Below are positions 31,838 to 42,532 of a stretch of 64,000 nucleotides of DNA, one piece after another (the first letter of the stretch is position 1; each line of letters opens with the position of its first letter). Under the pieces are notes generated by a model. It was given only the letters and a program-made list of their open reading frames with translations. It was not told the DNA's origin and searched no databases. A program made the position numbers and the translations under genes. Source of the stretch: Pneumocystis sp. 'macacae' (taxonomy: Eukaryota > Ascomycota > Pneumocystomycetes > Pneumocystales > Pneumocystaceae); assembly GCA_018127085.1 (NCBI GenBank), contig CM030735.1:62001-126000 (forward strand), written 5' to 3'.

Positions 31838-32628
31838 TTGTAGTACCTAATCATTGCTATAGCACTACAGTTCCATTAAAAACACCAGTTATTATCAAGA
31901 AACGATACACCAATGCAATACAATGTTAATCGATTTAATGAAACATTTGTTGATTCAACGTACTAACCAACAAATCAAACGCAAAGTCAAATACCAAACA
32001 AAATACCAAATCATACTTTCTTTATTTGAATATTAAATTAAATACCAGACAGAAACTTCACACTTTTACTCGCTTTCGAACCTTACTACACTCATCCCAC
32101 TTTTCAAAACATATTTACAGTATTATCTAACCAGGGTTCCTAACCACTAAAGCTGTACTTCTCTGCGCTTTAAGGAGTGTCAGCGCATGACGCATCACTA
32201 AAAAAATCAGAATCTTTTCAAATATTAAACATGAGAAAACTATTGTGCAATACACTTAAAGCATCATCCAGAGTATTACTTGAAACCTCATTCAAAACCA
32301 TACTTAAAGTAATATCTAAAAAAATACTTAAAAACCCTATGTGCATTTGAAGTATTATAATATCAAAAATATTAGAGCATTCAAAATGCACCTTCAATCC
32401 GAAAAAATGCTTTATAACAACCATTGCAACAATAACTTTTCTATATTCAAAACCACACCACTATGTGCATAGTTACAAATTGTTTCATCTGAAATTTATC
32501 AAAGTATCAAACATGTTTAAAACATATACACAGTAGTGTTTCTGTAGTTCAAATTCTCCAAATTCTTTTTATATAAAAATATACAGTTTTAAAACAATAC
32601 TTTTTCACACAATTTAATAAATATTTGG
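31838..32628. other. Intergenic region
   Basis: 0.79 kb convergent spacer between CNB1 and the 141-residue orphan. Moderately AT-rich with scattered G+C (GGAGTGTCAGCGCATGACGC at about 32172). Short open frames carry no recognised content. Confidence 0.6.
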
Positions 32629-33200
32629 TTACATACTTTCAAGAATACGCTCTTCCCACAGTCCTCTTTCATAATCAACAAGACCATACTTTTCAAGCTG
32701 ATCACACCATCCAATCATTTCGCGAGCAAGAAACTCCAACTGAACCTCTGTTATCAACGGTACTTCTCCTATATTGGCTCGAATCTCCTCACGAGTCCGA
32801 TATAAAAAATATAGCCATGCTTCGTTCAAACATTGCCATGCTGTCAGACTCACATCTACTGCTTCCCCTACAAAGTTAACAATTCTCGCTCAACCATTAA
32901 AACAATGCTCAAGAAAAAAACAAAAATAGAACAACAAAGAAACATAAAATAACATTCTATCCCCCCTGTTGTATTCTTCTATTCTATTTTTGCTTATCTT
33001 TACTCCTTCTAACCTTCATGAACGATATGGACTACAAGCCAATTGGTGACACTCCAAAGAAGACGAATAGTTTCAGGCCAACGACTACTTACAACATCTG
33101 CTGCTGCCTTAAGCATCATTGCCTGAATTCGATCACCCATTGCCATCGAAATATCACCAGAAACACTCAATACTCGTTCTTCCTGAAGAGTTTGCTCCAT
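32629..33200 (-). CDS. Unrecognised 141-residue helical protein
   Basis: Two exons, 33014-33200 and 32629-32867, are joined across a long 146-base intron (GTTAGAAG ... TTTGTAG). The frame is kept with phase 1, and codon use is clearly coding, less AT-biased than spacer DNA. The protein is alpha-helical and rich in W (SRWPETIRLLWSVTNWLV, SLTAWQCLNEAWLYFLYRTREEI, EFLAREMIGWCDQLEKYG, GLWEERILESM), without signal peptide, membrane helix or catalytic motif. An in-frame GTG lies upstream but the first ATG is at 33200. I do not recognise a family; it may be lineage-specific. It shares a divergent promoter region with the AT-hook zinc-finger gene that contains MluI-type boxes. Confidence 0.6.
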
Positions 33201-33962
33201 CAATTCCTCCACTATTCCTCAAAACTTATAATCCCATTCAGTATTGCAAATACGTATATTCAATAAAAAATACAGCTAATTGACAAAAATATCCCTATTC
33301 AATAACAAATACGTGTTTCAAGTGTAAACACGTATTTCAAGTATAAATATGTATATTCAATATATTCAATAGTAAACACGCCTGTTTAATAATAAATATA
33401 CCTATTTAGAAATAAACACCTTTTTAACGGTAATTATTCATTCTTTTACTCACAATATTAACACTTAAACTTAATAAATACAAAAACAGAAAATATTACT
33501 ATTCTATTACATCCAGATGACAGTAATAAAACGCGACGCGACGCGTTGACCCCTCAGATGTCAAAGAGTATATACTGTACAAATATATATATAAAACAGT
33601 CTATCTACACCAAAGAATAGCTAGTTTTTCCTTAAAACATACAAAACCAACTTCTAACTACATATACATAATATATAGAACATTCACTAACACTACAAAG
33701 TATGTATATATCGGATGAGCCAAACAAAATGTGTGCACATAGCGCTCATTATCGTACATGCTCTTAGATTATTGAAATATATGTTAAAATATATATATAA
33801 AAATATTATACACTATAAGTACGATCCAATACAACATCAAACTAACTCCTATTGCCTATTGTATTGCCTACATTCTTTGCAGCCGCACTACAGCCCCTCC
33901 TGCCACTGTACCGCCTTTTTTTAAATTCTCGATAATACACCTTGGCCCTCGAAACAACCAAT
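33201..33962. other. Divergent promoter region with degenerate repeats and cell cycle boxes
   Basis: 0.76 kb between two divergent genes. The part 33240-33420 is a run of degenerate copies of a motif like AATAAACACGTATTTCAA. At 33531-33546 lies the MluI-type box cluster annotated separately. No coding sequence was recognised. Confidence 0.6.
33531..33546 (+). promoter_or_regulatory. Cluster of overlapping MluI cell cycle box-like motifs
   Basis: ACGCGACGCGACGCGT contains a full ACGCGT (the MCB recognised by the Res/Mbp-Cdc10/Swi6 factor MBF) and two more overlapping CGCGA units. CG-rich words are very rare in this AT-rich genome, so the cluster is unlikely by chance. It sits 331 bases before the orphan start and 417 bases before the zinc-finger gene start. 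Confidence 0.55.
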
Positions 33963-35429
33963 ATGCGACGAAAAATGCGTAGCAAAACAGCAATACGCCG
34001 TGGACTACGTCCTACAAAGTAATTAATCCCTCAGAAACAATAGTTTTCTCATACTGTACAGCTTGCAGACTAACCCATTGTCTACATCATCAACAATGCC
34101 ACCAACAGCACCGCGGAAACGCGGACGGCCTTCAAAAAAACCACCCGTACCAATCAACACACCACCACGTTCAGCAATAGAGGTCCATCCTCCGCCACGC
34201 CCAGCATATATCGAGACAAATGATGCACATACAGTGTTACCAGGGACGCATACAATTACAGAAATGGCGCATATATCTCCTTCAGAGACATGTCAACTCC
34301 ATCTAACTCATCCTACAAATTCCTGGACGCATACAACCGATGCATTGGGTTATCCACTAATCATTCCTACAACAATTACGCCCGTGACAATACCAAATGC
34401 AGCAATAACGACCCCTCCTCGCCGCAATCGCGGATTGAGTGTAAATCTTGTTGTGGGAGAAAGCGGCATTGCCCGCGTTATACAGAGCGAGCTTCCGCAA
34501 ATCGAATTGCAACAAGCACAGAAAATACAGCAGACAAAATACGCAAAAGATACAGAAGAGGGGGTATATGCATCTGTATATTCATCTTTAAATAAACAAA
34601 ACGAGGTATATGCGCACTCATTCGAAGCTTCTGACCCACAACACGGAATGTATGCGCTCAATACACCACTAGGAACACCTCTGAATGAGCGGGCATGGAC
34701 TGGAGGGCGGACAGGAAACGATTGTCTAGCATTTGTGACGAGTCGCCAAGGTTTTGTGCGTGTAGAGCCTTTACATGGACGGTGGTCACCAAACTTAGCT
34801 GATTTTGGTGTACAATTAAGCCCAGAAAGCTTATGGGAAAGTTCAGGTGAAGAGGCAACAGACGATGAAAATGTTATGGATGCACGTATAGCAATGAAAC
34901 GACTTGTTGAGCGCCGCCGCACTGTTGGATTAGGTTAGTTTTCTGAATGCTGAAGCAGTATAATATAGAAGTATTGGATAGGAATATGCAAGAAAGGAAA
35001 AATAGTTGTGTGTAAATATTCATTTGAAGCTTCAGTGGATTATTTTTGTATTTTGGACAATTCTAATTGTAGCAACAGGCTTAGATGAATGCTTAGGAGA
35101 AGTATGGAGTACACCATCATTTCGAGCAGGAAAGCGACAGCGACGATTGTGCTGTAAAGCATGTCATATGACATTTCGACAGTTTTGGATATTACAGGCT
35201 CATGAAAAAAAATGTAATGTTAAGGTAAAGCACTAGAAATATTAAATAGTGTATAACTAACAAACACGAGCAAACACCATTTCTTTCGTCAGATTATTTC
35301 GACGATACCGTAGAAGATTGTATTCCATATTTTCACGAAGATACACGTTCAGAGCACAGCATTTCATCTCCTATGTTAATAGAGTCGTTATCAAAGCATC
35401 TAAGTACTCCGCGTAAAAGCACCATATAA
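33963..35429 (+). CDS. AT-hook and C2HC zinc-finger protein, probable DNA-binding regulator
   Basis: Four exons (introns 34019-34061, 34934-35078, 35225-35270) give 410 residues. An arginine-rich opening (MRRKMRSKTAIRRGLRP) is followed by an AT-hook (APRKRGRPSKKPP, about residues 32-44) and a low-complexity T/P/H-rich region. A block that looks structured follows (RTGNDCLAFVTSRQGFVRVEPLHGRWSPNLADFG). The third exon has a zinc-finger-like CCKACHMTFRQFWILQAHEKKC with Cys-X2-Cys and His-X4-Cys. The whole resembles a transcriptional or chromatin regulator, but I cannot name a family. Its codon use is less AT-rich than neighbours. A nearby MCB cluster suggests G1/S control. Confidence 0.65.
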
Positions 35430-35832
35430 TAAAGTGCATAAAACTACACAATATAATAGGTTAAATCGTATAGTAACAAATCATACGACATAATAAATAT
35501 GAATTTCATATTAGTACAATGTATCGGCCAAGCATTATAAATATAAACCGATGTATATGAAGATAAGCTAGAATATGAAGTAGAGTATAAAAATGGGTCA
35601 AGGCATAAATATTTCATTCTTTTTTCGTGGAAGTAGATAGCATTTTTTATATTTTTATTTGTACAGAGTTTCAAAACAAATAGTTCAGCATTTACACTTC
35701 ACTATTACATATTTTTCAGATACAAAAAAGTCTTTATACATAGACATTTGAATCCAAAACAATATTTATGCAAACTTTGCCATTGCATAAATATATATGT
35801 TCTCTTGGTATCACTTTGATTATTCCTATAGA
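35430..35832. other. Intergenic region
   Basis: Convergent spacer of 0.4 kb between the zinc-finger gene and the UPF0538 gene. The minus-strand frame at 35444-35674 looks like chance. Nothing recognised. Confidence 0.6.
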
Positions 35833-36412
35833 ACTACCACCTTTCTTCAGGCGCTATTTTAAACTGCTCATAATCACTCCTCCGAAAAAACGACAATTCT
35901 GTTTCATGTTCTACATATTATCATAACCCATCATGTTTATAATGAGTTAACCTACGCACACCATAGGCTAAAAGGGTCATAGATGGATCAAGCAAGATCC
36001 ATTCCTCATGATCTAAATTAATAACACGGTTTGATGTCTAAATATCAATTAACGTCTGTTAAAATAGAACATGTATTAAACTTTCGATCCATGAGCATGA
36101 GCATAAATCTTAAGCGTATCTAATATATCGTTAAAAACAACCCAAAATCATTCTGCAGGTATGCTGCTTTAACTAAAACAAACCAAAGGGGAACGTAGAA
36201 TACGATTGAAATGTTAGTCTTTTACTAATTTCTTAAAATATCAACATTAAATATAACTAAATCATTTAATTCATCTCCAAACCTTTCTGAATACGTTGCT
36301 GTAATTCAAAAACTGTTGTTTTCTCAAGATCAACATCATGAAGAACCAAATATTTAATTGTCCTGTGTACAAACGACTTGATCAACCTAATTGTCAAAAC
36401 TGCAGAAGACAT
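35833..36412 (-). CDS. UPF0538 family protein (C2orf76 homologue)
   Basis: The amino exon starts at 36412 with SAVLTIRLIKSFVHRTIKYLVLHDVDLEKTT, the beginning of the UPF0538 family of unknown function. Downstream exons give DTLKIYAHAHGSKTSNRVINLDHEEWILLDPSMTLLAYGVQHETELSFF and a tail FKIAPEERW, again family hallmarks. The last two junctions are clear (KAAA... to ACATCA, and GTGC/GTAGGT). The middle is unclear: joining exon 1 straight to DTLKIY keeps the frame but leaves an intron of about 200 bases and drops some 15 residues that other members have. A short extra exon around 36150-36175 may exist but I could not place it without a stop. Confidence 0.7.
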
Positions 36413-37011
36413 TGAAAATGGGACAGAAACTGCATTCTGAAGGTGCTCTAAAACTTTTATACCGTTTCTATTATCTACAGTATTTTCAAGATCTGTAGAA
36501 AAAAGATTAAATGCTAACGAACTTGAATACTAAAAATCTTAAATCTTATAAAAAATTAAAAAAATATTAAAAAATATTAAGAATTAAAATTTAATACTAA
36601 ATTAAAGCTAAAGTACTAAAAATTAATTAGAAATAAAAATTAAACAAATCAAAAATAAAAATCAAGTTTCTAAAAACTAAATATATCGAAACTTTCCGGT
36701 TTAAATCTCTTAGAAATAATTAAATTTTTAATTAGACTCTTTTTATACACTTCTATTTCTATTAAAAACACTGAAGTTCAATATAAGACTTAGTATTGAG
36801 CAAAAAAAGAATAAAAGTAGTGAAACAAACAAACAATTTAATCAACAAATTGTTAATAATTAAACTTCAGTAATTAAGCTATATATATCATAACAAAAGA
36901 TTTTGATAAAAGAAAGACTCTCATACCAATAAAATTAAATAAAACATTTAAAATAACATAAACAATTAATTTTATCAAAAAATCAACAAAGATTTAAAAA
37001 TTAAATTAAAA
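36413..37011. other. AT-rich intergenic region
   Basis: 0.6 kb divergent spacer between the UPF0538 gene and the RING gene. AT-rich, no feature recognised. Confidence 0.65.
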
Positions 37012-37436
37012 ATGTTTACAACAGAAACCAGATCTAGAACTAAGGCTAAGACTAGAACTGAAGAGCGTATTGTTATTGATTTAACAGAAGACAATACATC
37101 CAAAGTAACTGACAACAATTCATTATTAAAAGCCACATCAGAAGATTCAAGTAATACTTCTTTAAATGAAAAGTCTTGCAATATTTCAAGTGGTTTAGGA
37201 CTTGCAAACGTTTACTGTGCAATATGTTTAGAAGCACCTACAGATCTAAGTGCAACTCCATGTGGTAATTCTAGACAGTACAAATAACTTTACTAATATA
37301 TAAAGGTCATTTATTTTGTCTTTCATGTATCCATAGAGCACTCAGTCGTACAACGTGCCCTATTTGTAGACAGCACGTTAATCGACAACGTATACTTCCA
37401 CTTGAAGTAATGCTTGCACCAAATAAAAGTAAATAA
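37012..37436 (+). CDS. SUMO-targeted ubiquitin ligase, RNF4/Rfp/Slx8-type RING protein
   Basis: Two exons (intron 37265-37305) give only 127 residues. The amino part has a textbook SUMO-interaction motif, RIVIDLTED (hydrophobic core followed by acids). The carboxy part is a C3HC4 RING: CAICLEAPTDLSATPCGHLFC, then CLSCIHRALSRTTCPICRQHV, ending with RILPLEV as in Slx8 and RNF4. SIM plus RING define STUbLs, which ubiquitinate poly-SUMO proteins in the nucleus for DNA repair and genome stability. Fission yeast Rfp1/Rfp2 bring the SIM and Slx8 supplies the active RING; this compact protein carries both signatures. Which orthologue it is remains open. Confidence 0.8.
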
Positions 37437-40172
37437 AACAAGGATAGAAACTTTATAATAATTCTATTAAAGTAATTTTATACATTTTTTTATAAAACAG
37501 TGCGTAGGAATAGCTTTTGTATAATTTTTATCTAACTTATCTACAGTTTTTCCTTTTATTTACAACGTAATTATAACTCGAATGAAATAATTTATATGCA
37601 ATAAGTTTTACAAAATAACTTTCAAATGATGATTTATAAGACACGTTCAAAACACTAAAAAGCTTATTTAGGATTTATTTTAACTTATTTATAAAATATT
37701 TTATACTTCGGATTACGTACTTTAGCGCATCTTTAACATAAATAAAATAATAAAAAAAAGTAAATAATTTAGACTAATATTTAATAACTCAAAAAGCAAA
37801 AGCTATATATTCTGTAATAACATTAGCTACAAATGTTTAAATGCAGTAATAAATTCAAAATCAAAAATCGCAAATATTAAACAATTCATAAACAAGTCAT
37901 TTAAAGCAACTCGATAATATTATAGTTATTTCCTCCAGAAATAATAGTAGTTTGCAGTATTAAAAAAACGAAATTATTATTTTCGATTTTACATGCTAAA
38001 CAAATAATATATATAATATATTGGTCAAAAAAGTATAATGTAACAAGATACATTTTAAGCAATAGAAACAATTGCAATTATTAAAAGAAAAATTTATCAT
38101 TAATTAATTATTAATAAAATTCATTAAAGCGTTTTATGTAGTAAATGATTCAACAGATAATATTGAAGAAATTATCAGACTCTATCAAGATATTAAGTGT
38201 AACTTTTTTATATTAACAACCATGTACAAAACAACCTAAATATAAAAGAATATGTATAATATGTTGAATTTCTAAATCATATTAATTCTAATAAAAGTTA
38301 TAAACAAAAATAACAATTAATATAATCGCGATGTATAAAAATAAATATCTATAAACTAAAATTCTTTAGAATATAATTTCATTGAATTAGATTTATAGAA
38401 ATCATATTAAAAATCATATACTCGTAACTTCTTTCATTGTAATACTAAATAAAAGATTATATTTTTAAAAATGGTCTAACCATTTACGAAAAGGCTTTTT
38501 TATGATATTCATAAAATTAAAGCAAAAAATAAAACTTTTATAAAATAATTTATTAATTATATCAAATTATGAAGTAAGAAACGTTAATGAATAAAAAAAT
38601 TAAATATATTACTATATTAATATATAATCAGTAAATACTTTATAATGAAAAATCAATTAATCAAAGAAAAATAAAATAGAAAAAATTATATTTCATAAAT
38701 ATATATTAATCACGTTTAATTATAATAAACAAAGATAATAAATTACTAATGACTAACTTAAAGCACTTATTAAAACGATAATCTATCAGTTTTATCAAAA
38801 AAATACAATATCTTTAAGTTAAATATGAATATACTCGTCATAGAAATATATTTTATATCATAGTTCCAGTTTTAAAATAAATTAATAATGCATCAAAAAA
38901 CAGTTGGATAGTAATAAATAATAAATTAACTAAATTTTAACCAAATTCTAAATAATCAAAAAAGAAGAAATATGACTAAAAATACAAAATTTTTTCCCTA
39001 AAACTTATAAATTCGTATTTTTCAATTATTCATTCAAAACACACCTAATACAATCATTTGACAAAATGATTCATATCACCAGTAGACATTTAAATTTTCA
39101 AAAAATAAATCCACAAAAATATTATTCACAAAAATGCACCCTCATCCCCTAAAAATATAAACTGAACATTTTCTGACCTTACCAACAAAAATTCTCATTA
39201 TCCAATATTCATGATTAATAACATCTCCCATGACGAGTCAAATACCCTATCCTTTTAACATTCTTATATTTTATACTAAGCTAAATTTATTTCATTATAT
39301 ATATACTTTATTGTATACATTTATTCAAATTTAAATTTAAACTTAAATTTTAAATTCTAAATTCAAGTATTTTCAATTAATATCTAGCACTAACACTATT
39401 ATATCTATAAAACTGAATTAATAAATTATCATAATATTAGTAAAACGAAGAAACCACAAATAAACAAATAATACAAAAATAATATATATATATTTTTCAA
39501 GTTAATAACAATTCTATTAATTAATATAAATTTTAAAAACCTTAATCTATTTTCTTCACTTTTCTACTGTTTTTCTAATATCTATTATATTTACAAACTT
39601 AACGCACAAGCCTTATTTTGCAAAAAACAACTAAATAGTACTTAGTAAATATGTAGTATCTATTTAATACTAGTTTAGTAATAATTAAATCTACAGCTTA
39701 ATAATAATTTAAAAAAATATCTAAAAAGTCTTAAACCGAAAAAATAACGTAAAACTAAAAGATGTACTTATACCAGCTTAACCTTAACAATATCTAAATT
39801 AGAAAAAAAACTTATGCCAAATTTATAGGAATAGATGTCACTAAATAACATCAGTGTCACTAAATTTCACTATACATTCAAGATATTAAATAATGTCAAT
39901 CTGAATATTTTTAATATTTATCAATGGATGTCAGTATTTACTACTATTTACCAGGACCTGTCTGGAATATAAGTTGAGCTAAACGTGGATAGTGATGAAA
40001 TGACGTACAGACTGCGGGGGTATCGCTGAAGATAACCTAGACGTCCAAGTCTTATCAAAAAGGATGTCTCCGGTTTAAAAACCAGACTCTCAAGGACGGG
40101 GCGCCAGGTCAAGCAGCTGCCGCATCCTCGTTTTCTTACAACTCTGCTTTGAATTCCTCGGGGATTCCCTGA
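37437..40172. other. Long AT-rich gene-free stretch
   Basis: 2.7 kb, the largest gap in the window. Up to about 39,900 it is almost pure A/T with short homopolymers and no open frame of note, no tRNA and no repeat array. The last 220 bases (39,950-40,170) become G+C-balanced (GGACGGGGCGCCAGGTC) and form the leader of the DUF8032 gene; an in-frame stop directly precedes its ATG. Long upstream regulatory DNA or a structural chromosome element are both possible. Confidence 0.6.
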
Positions 40173-42103
40173 ATGGAGACTTTTCATCCAGGAGTCAGTG
40201 TTCTTAATACGCCATCCAATCTACAACCTGGAATTGATAGTGGCAAATGGGTTTCTGTTTATCATTGGCCAACTACCGGATATACCGTTTCTCCATTACA
40301 TGATACAGATATGAAATGGGCTCTTCATACAGGCATACCAGTAACAATACCATCAACTATATCTACAATACCATCAAGTATATCACCAATATCTACCTCA
40401 ATACCAACTACTATATCTACACCAATACCGACTACTATATCTACATCATTACCATCAACAGTATCTGCAACAGTACCTTCAGCCATGTCTACAACTATAT
40501 CTACGCCTTTTGGACCAGATACAACAATACCTTCAGCTGATACACATGATACATATGCTTATTCTGTATGGACACCATCAACAAATCATTCAACAGTTCC
40601 GTCAACTATACAAACATCAGCTGTACAAGCTGTACAAGCTATGCAAGCTGTTCAAACAGTTTGCACATATTCTCCTGCACTAACACAATCAACACTAACG
40701 CAACCAGCATTAACAACATTAGCATCATTAACACCCTCCTCACTAACAACGTCTACGCTTCCGTCAGAATGGACATCCTTTGGACGTAAAGAAAAACCAA
40801 CAGGTCATAGTACAGTAAGTAGTGGACCAATTCCTGCTAATCCATTACGTATTTATAAAGATGCAAATGGTGTAGATTGGATTAGTTTTGCATACAGTAG
40901 AGAACGTATTCGTACAGAATATACTATTCGTGGTGATGTTGAAACGATTGATCTTGATACACTTCCTGAAGAATTTAAACAACAGAATTGTGTAAGTAAA
41001 ATAAAACAAAATATAAGGAGAAATAGAAACACTGTAAAAAACAATAACATAAAAGAAAATGTTTTAAAAAGACATAATATTTCAAGCATATCCTTGCTAC
41101 TATGAACATATCTTATTACATTTACACATCTGCTTCATATATTTAGAATTGCTTTTAGCAAGCAATCTTGCCTAGGTAACATTATATATAGGCAAACCTA
41201 GCAGTAGCAATGTTCGAATGTGTAAATAAGTGTTTTCTTCTCCTTTTTTCATACTTTTTTACCAGAATTTTTACTGAAATTTTATAGATCTATCCGCGTG
41301 CACGTGTACCACCAGAACAATATACAGGTACACGACATCGCTATGAAACTGAATGTAATTCAATCGGATGGGCACTTGCAAAATTAAACCCATGTCTACG
41401 CAATAAACGTGGACTAATACAGCGTGCAGTTGATTCATGGCGTAACAAAGAACCAAGTTTACGTAGTCGGCGGATTAGACGAATGGTTGCACTTAATGAT
41501 TTGCATTGCACGCGAGAAAGTGACATAATACACGAAAATACAAATACATTAGGCGTGCTTGACACTTCACTTGTATGTATGTCATCCAATGTGTCACCAT
41601 TGCCACCACAATTCCGACAAGTAGCTTCATATAATGTAGCAGCAGACACATTGCATACACTACATGAAATAGGAAAAAAGACAGGAAAATCAGAAAACGC
41701 AGAAGAAACAGTATTAAAAAAGCCGAAATATATTCTTTTGGATGATAATAGAAAGGGAACACGTGTACGAGTACGTGTTAGTTTAGATGAAGTAAGTTTA
41801 GAAGAAATTCCAGACGCATTTCGACGAGATCATTGTGTATTTCCACGGCGGTTTGTATCAATACATGCATCATATAAGGAATCAGAAGTAGAATCTGAGC
41901 AAACAGAAGAAACAAAAAAAGAACAAGCAATAAATGAAATTGGATGGAAACTTGCTTGGCTTAATATGCGATTATTTGCAAATCGACCAAGTTTTTTACA
42001 ACGCGCAGTCGATGCATATAGAAATAAAATTGAACTAATTACATGTGAGGAAAAATGGGGGACACGCAAAGGACGAAAAGCATGGCTCAGTAAAACAAAT
42101 TAA
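40173..42103 (+). CDS. Protein with two DUF8032 domains, probable fungal regulator
   Basis: Two exons around a long 296-base intron (40992-41287) give 544 residues. The amino 200 residues are low-complexity S/T/P-rich repeats (STIPTTISTPIPTTIS). Then come two copies of one domain. The first spans VDWISFAYSRERIRTEYTIRGDVETIDLDTLPEEFKQQNC-IYPRARVPPEQYTGTRHRYETECNSIGWALAKLNPCLRNKRGLIQRAVDSWRN. The second runs from KYILLDDNRKGTRVRVRVSLDEVSLEEIPDAFRRDHC to GWKLAWLNMRLFANRPSFLQRAVDAYRNK. I recognise this as the fungal DUF8032 family, of unknown role. The intron falls inside the first domain exactly between C and IYP. ATG 40173 follows a stop codon. Confidence 0.75.
41168..41195. repeat. Inverted repeat in the long DUF8032 intron
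   Basis: TTGCCTA (41168-41174) and TAGGCAA (41189-41195) form a perfect 7-bp stem with a 14-base loop. The surrounding intron is also more G+C-rich than other introns here. It could fold in the pre-mRNA or be a protein-binding site. Confidence 0.5.
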
Positions 42104-42532
42104 TAAAACATATATACAAAGAATCCATAAAAAGGGCATCTTTACCTCTTTATATACATCTCTCTACGTTTATATTCTCTTTACGTATCTATCTACCTAT
42201 CTATAAATATATATATACATAATATATACTTATGGCATTTTTTCCCTACTGGACAAAATAAAATAACTAATATTTGGAAAAGAATTATTATAAAACGGAA
42301 AACCATTTCTTTTTTAACGTCTAATTCAATATCTTACAAAATGCCATTTTTTTAATACTATTTATTAAATGCATAAATTTAAATAACTCAAATCTTCATA
42401 AATCACATTATATCCTGTTTTTGAATTAATAGCATGTCATAATCATATACAAGAGCAAAACATAGTTTTATAGTTTCATAGTATAATATATTCATCAAAT
42501 ATAAAACAAGATCTTATCAATATTCAAAAAGT
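42104..42532. other. AT-rich intergenic region
   Basis: 0.43 kb convergent spacer between the DUF8032 gene and the AMPK beta gene, with a short CTATCTA-type run near 42180. No gene. Confidence 0.65.
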
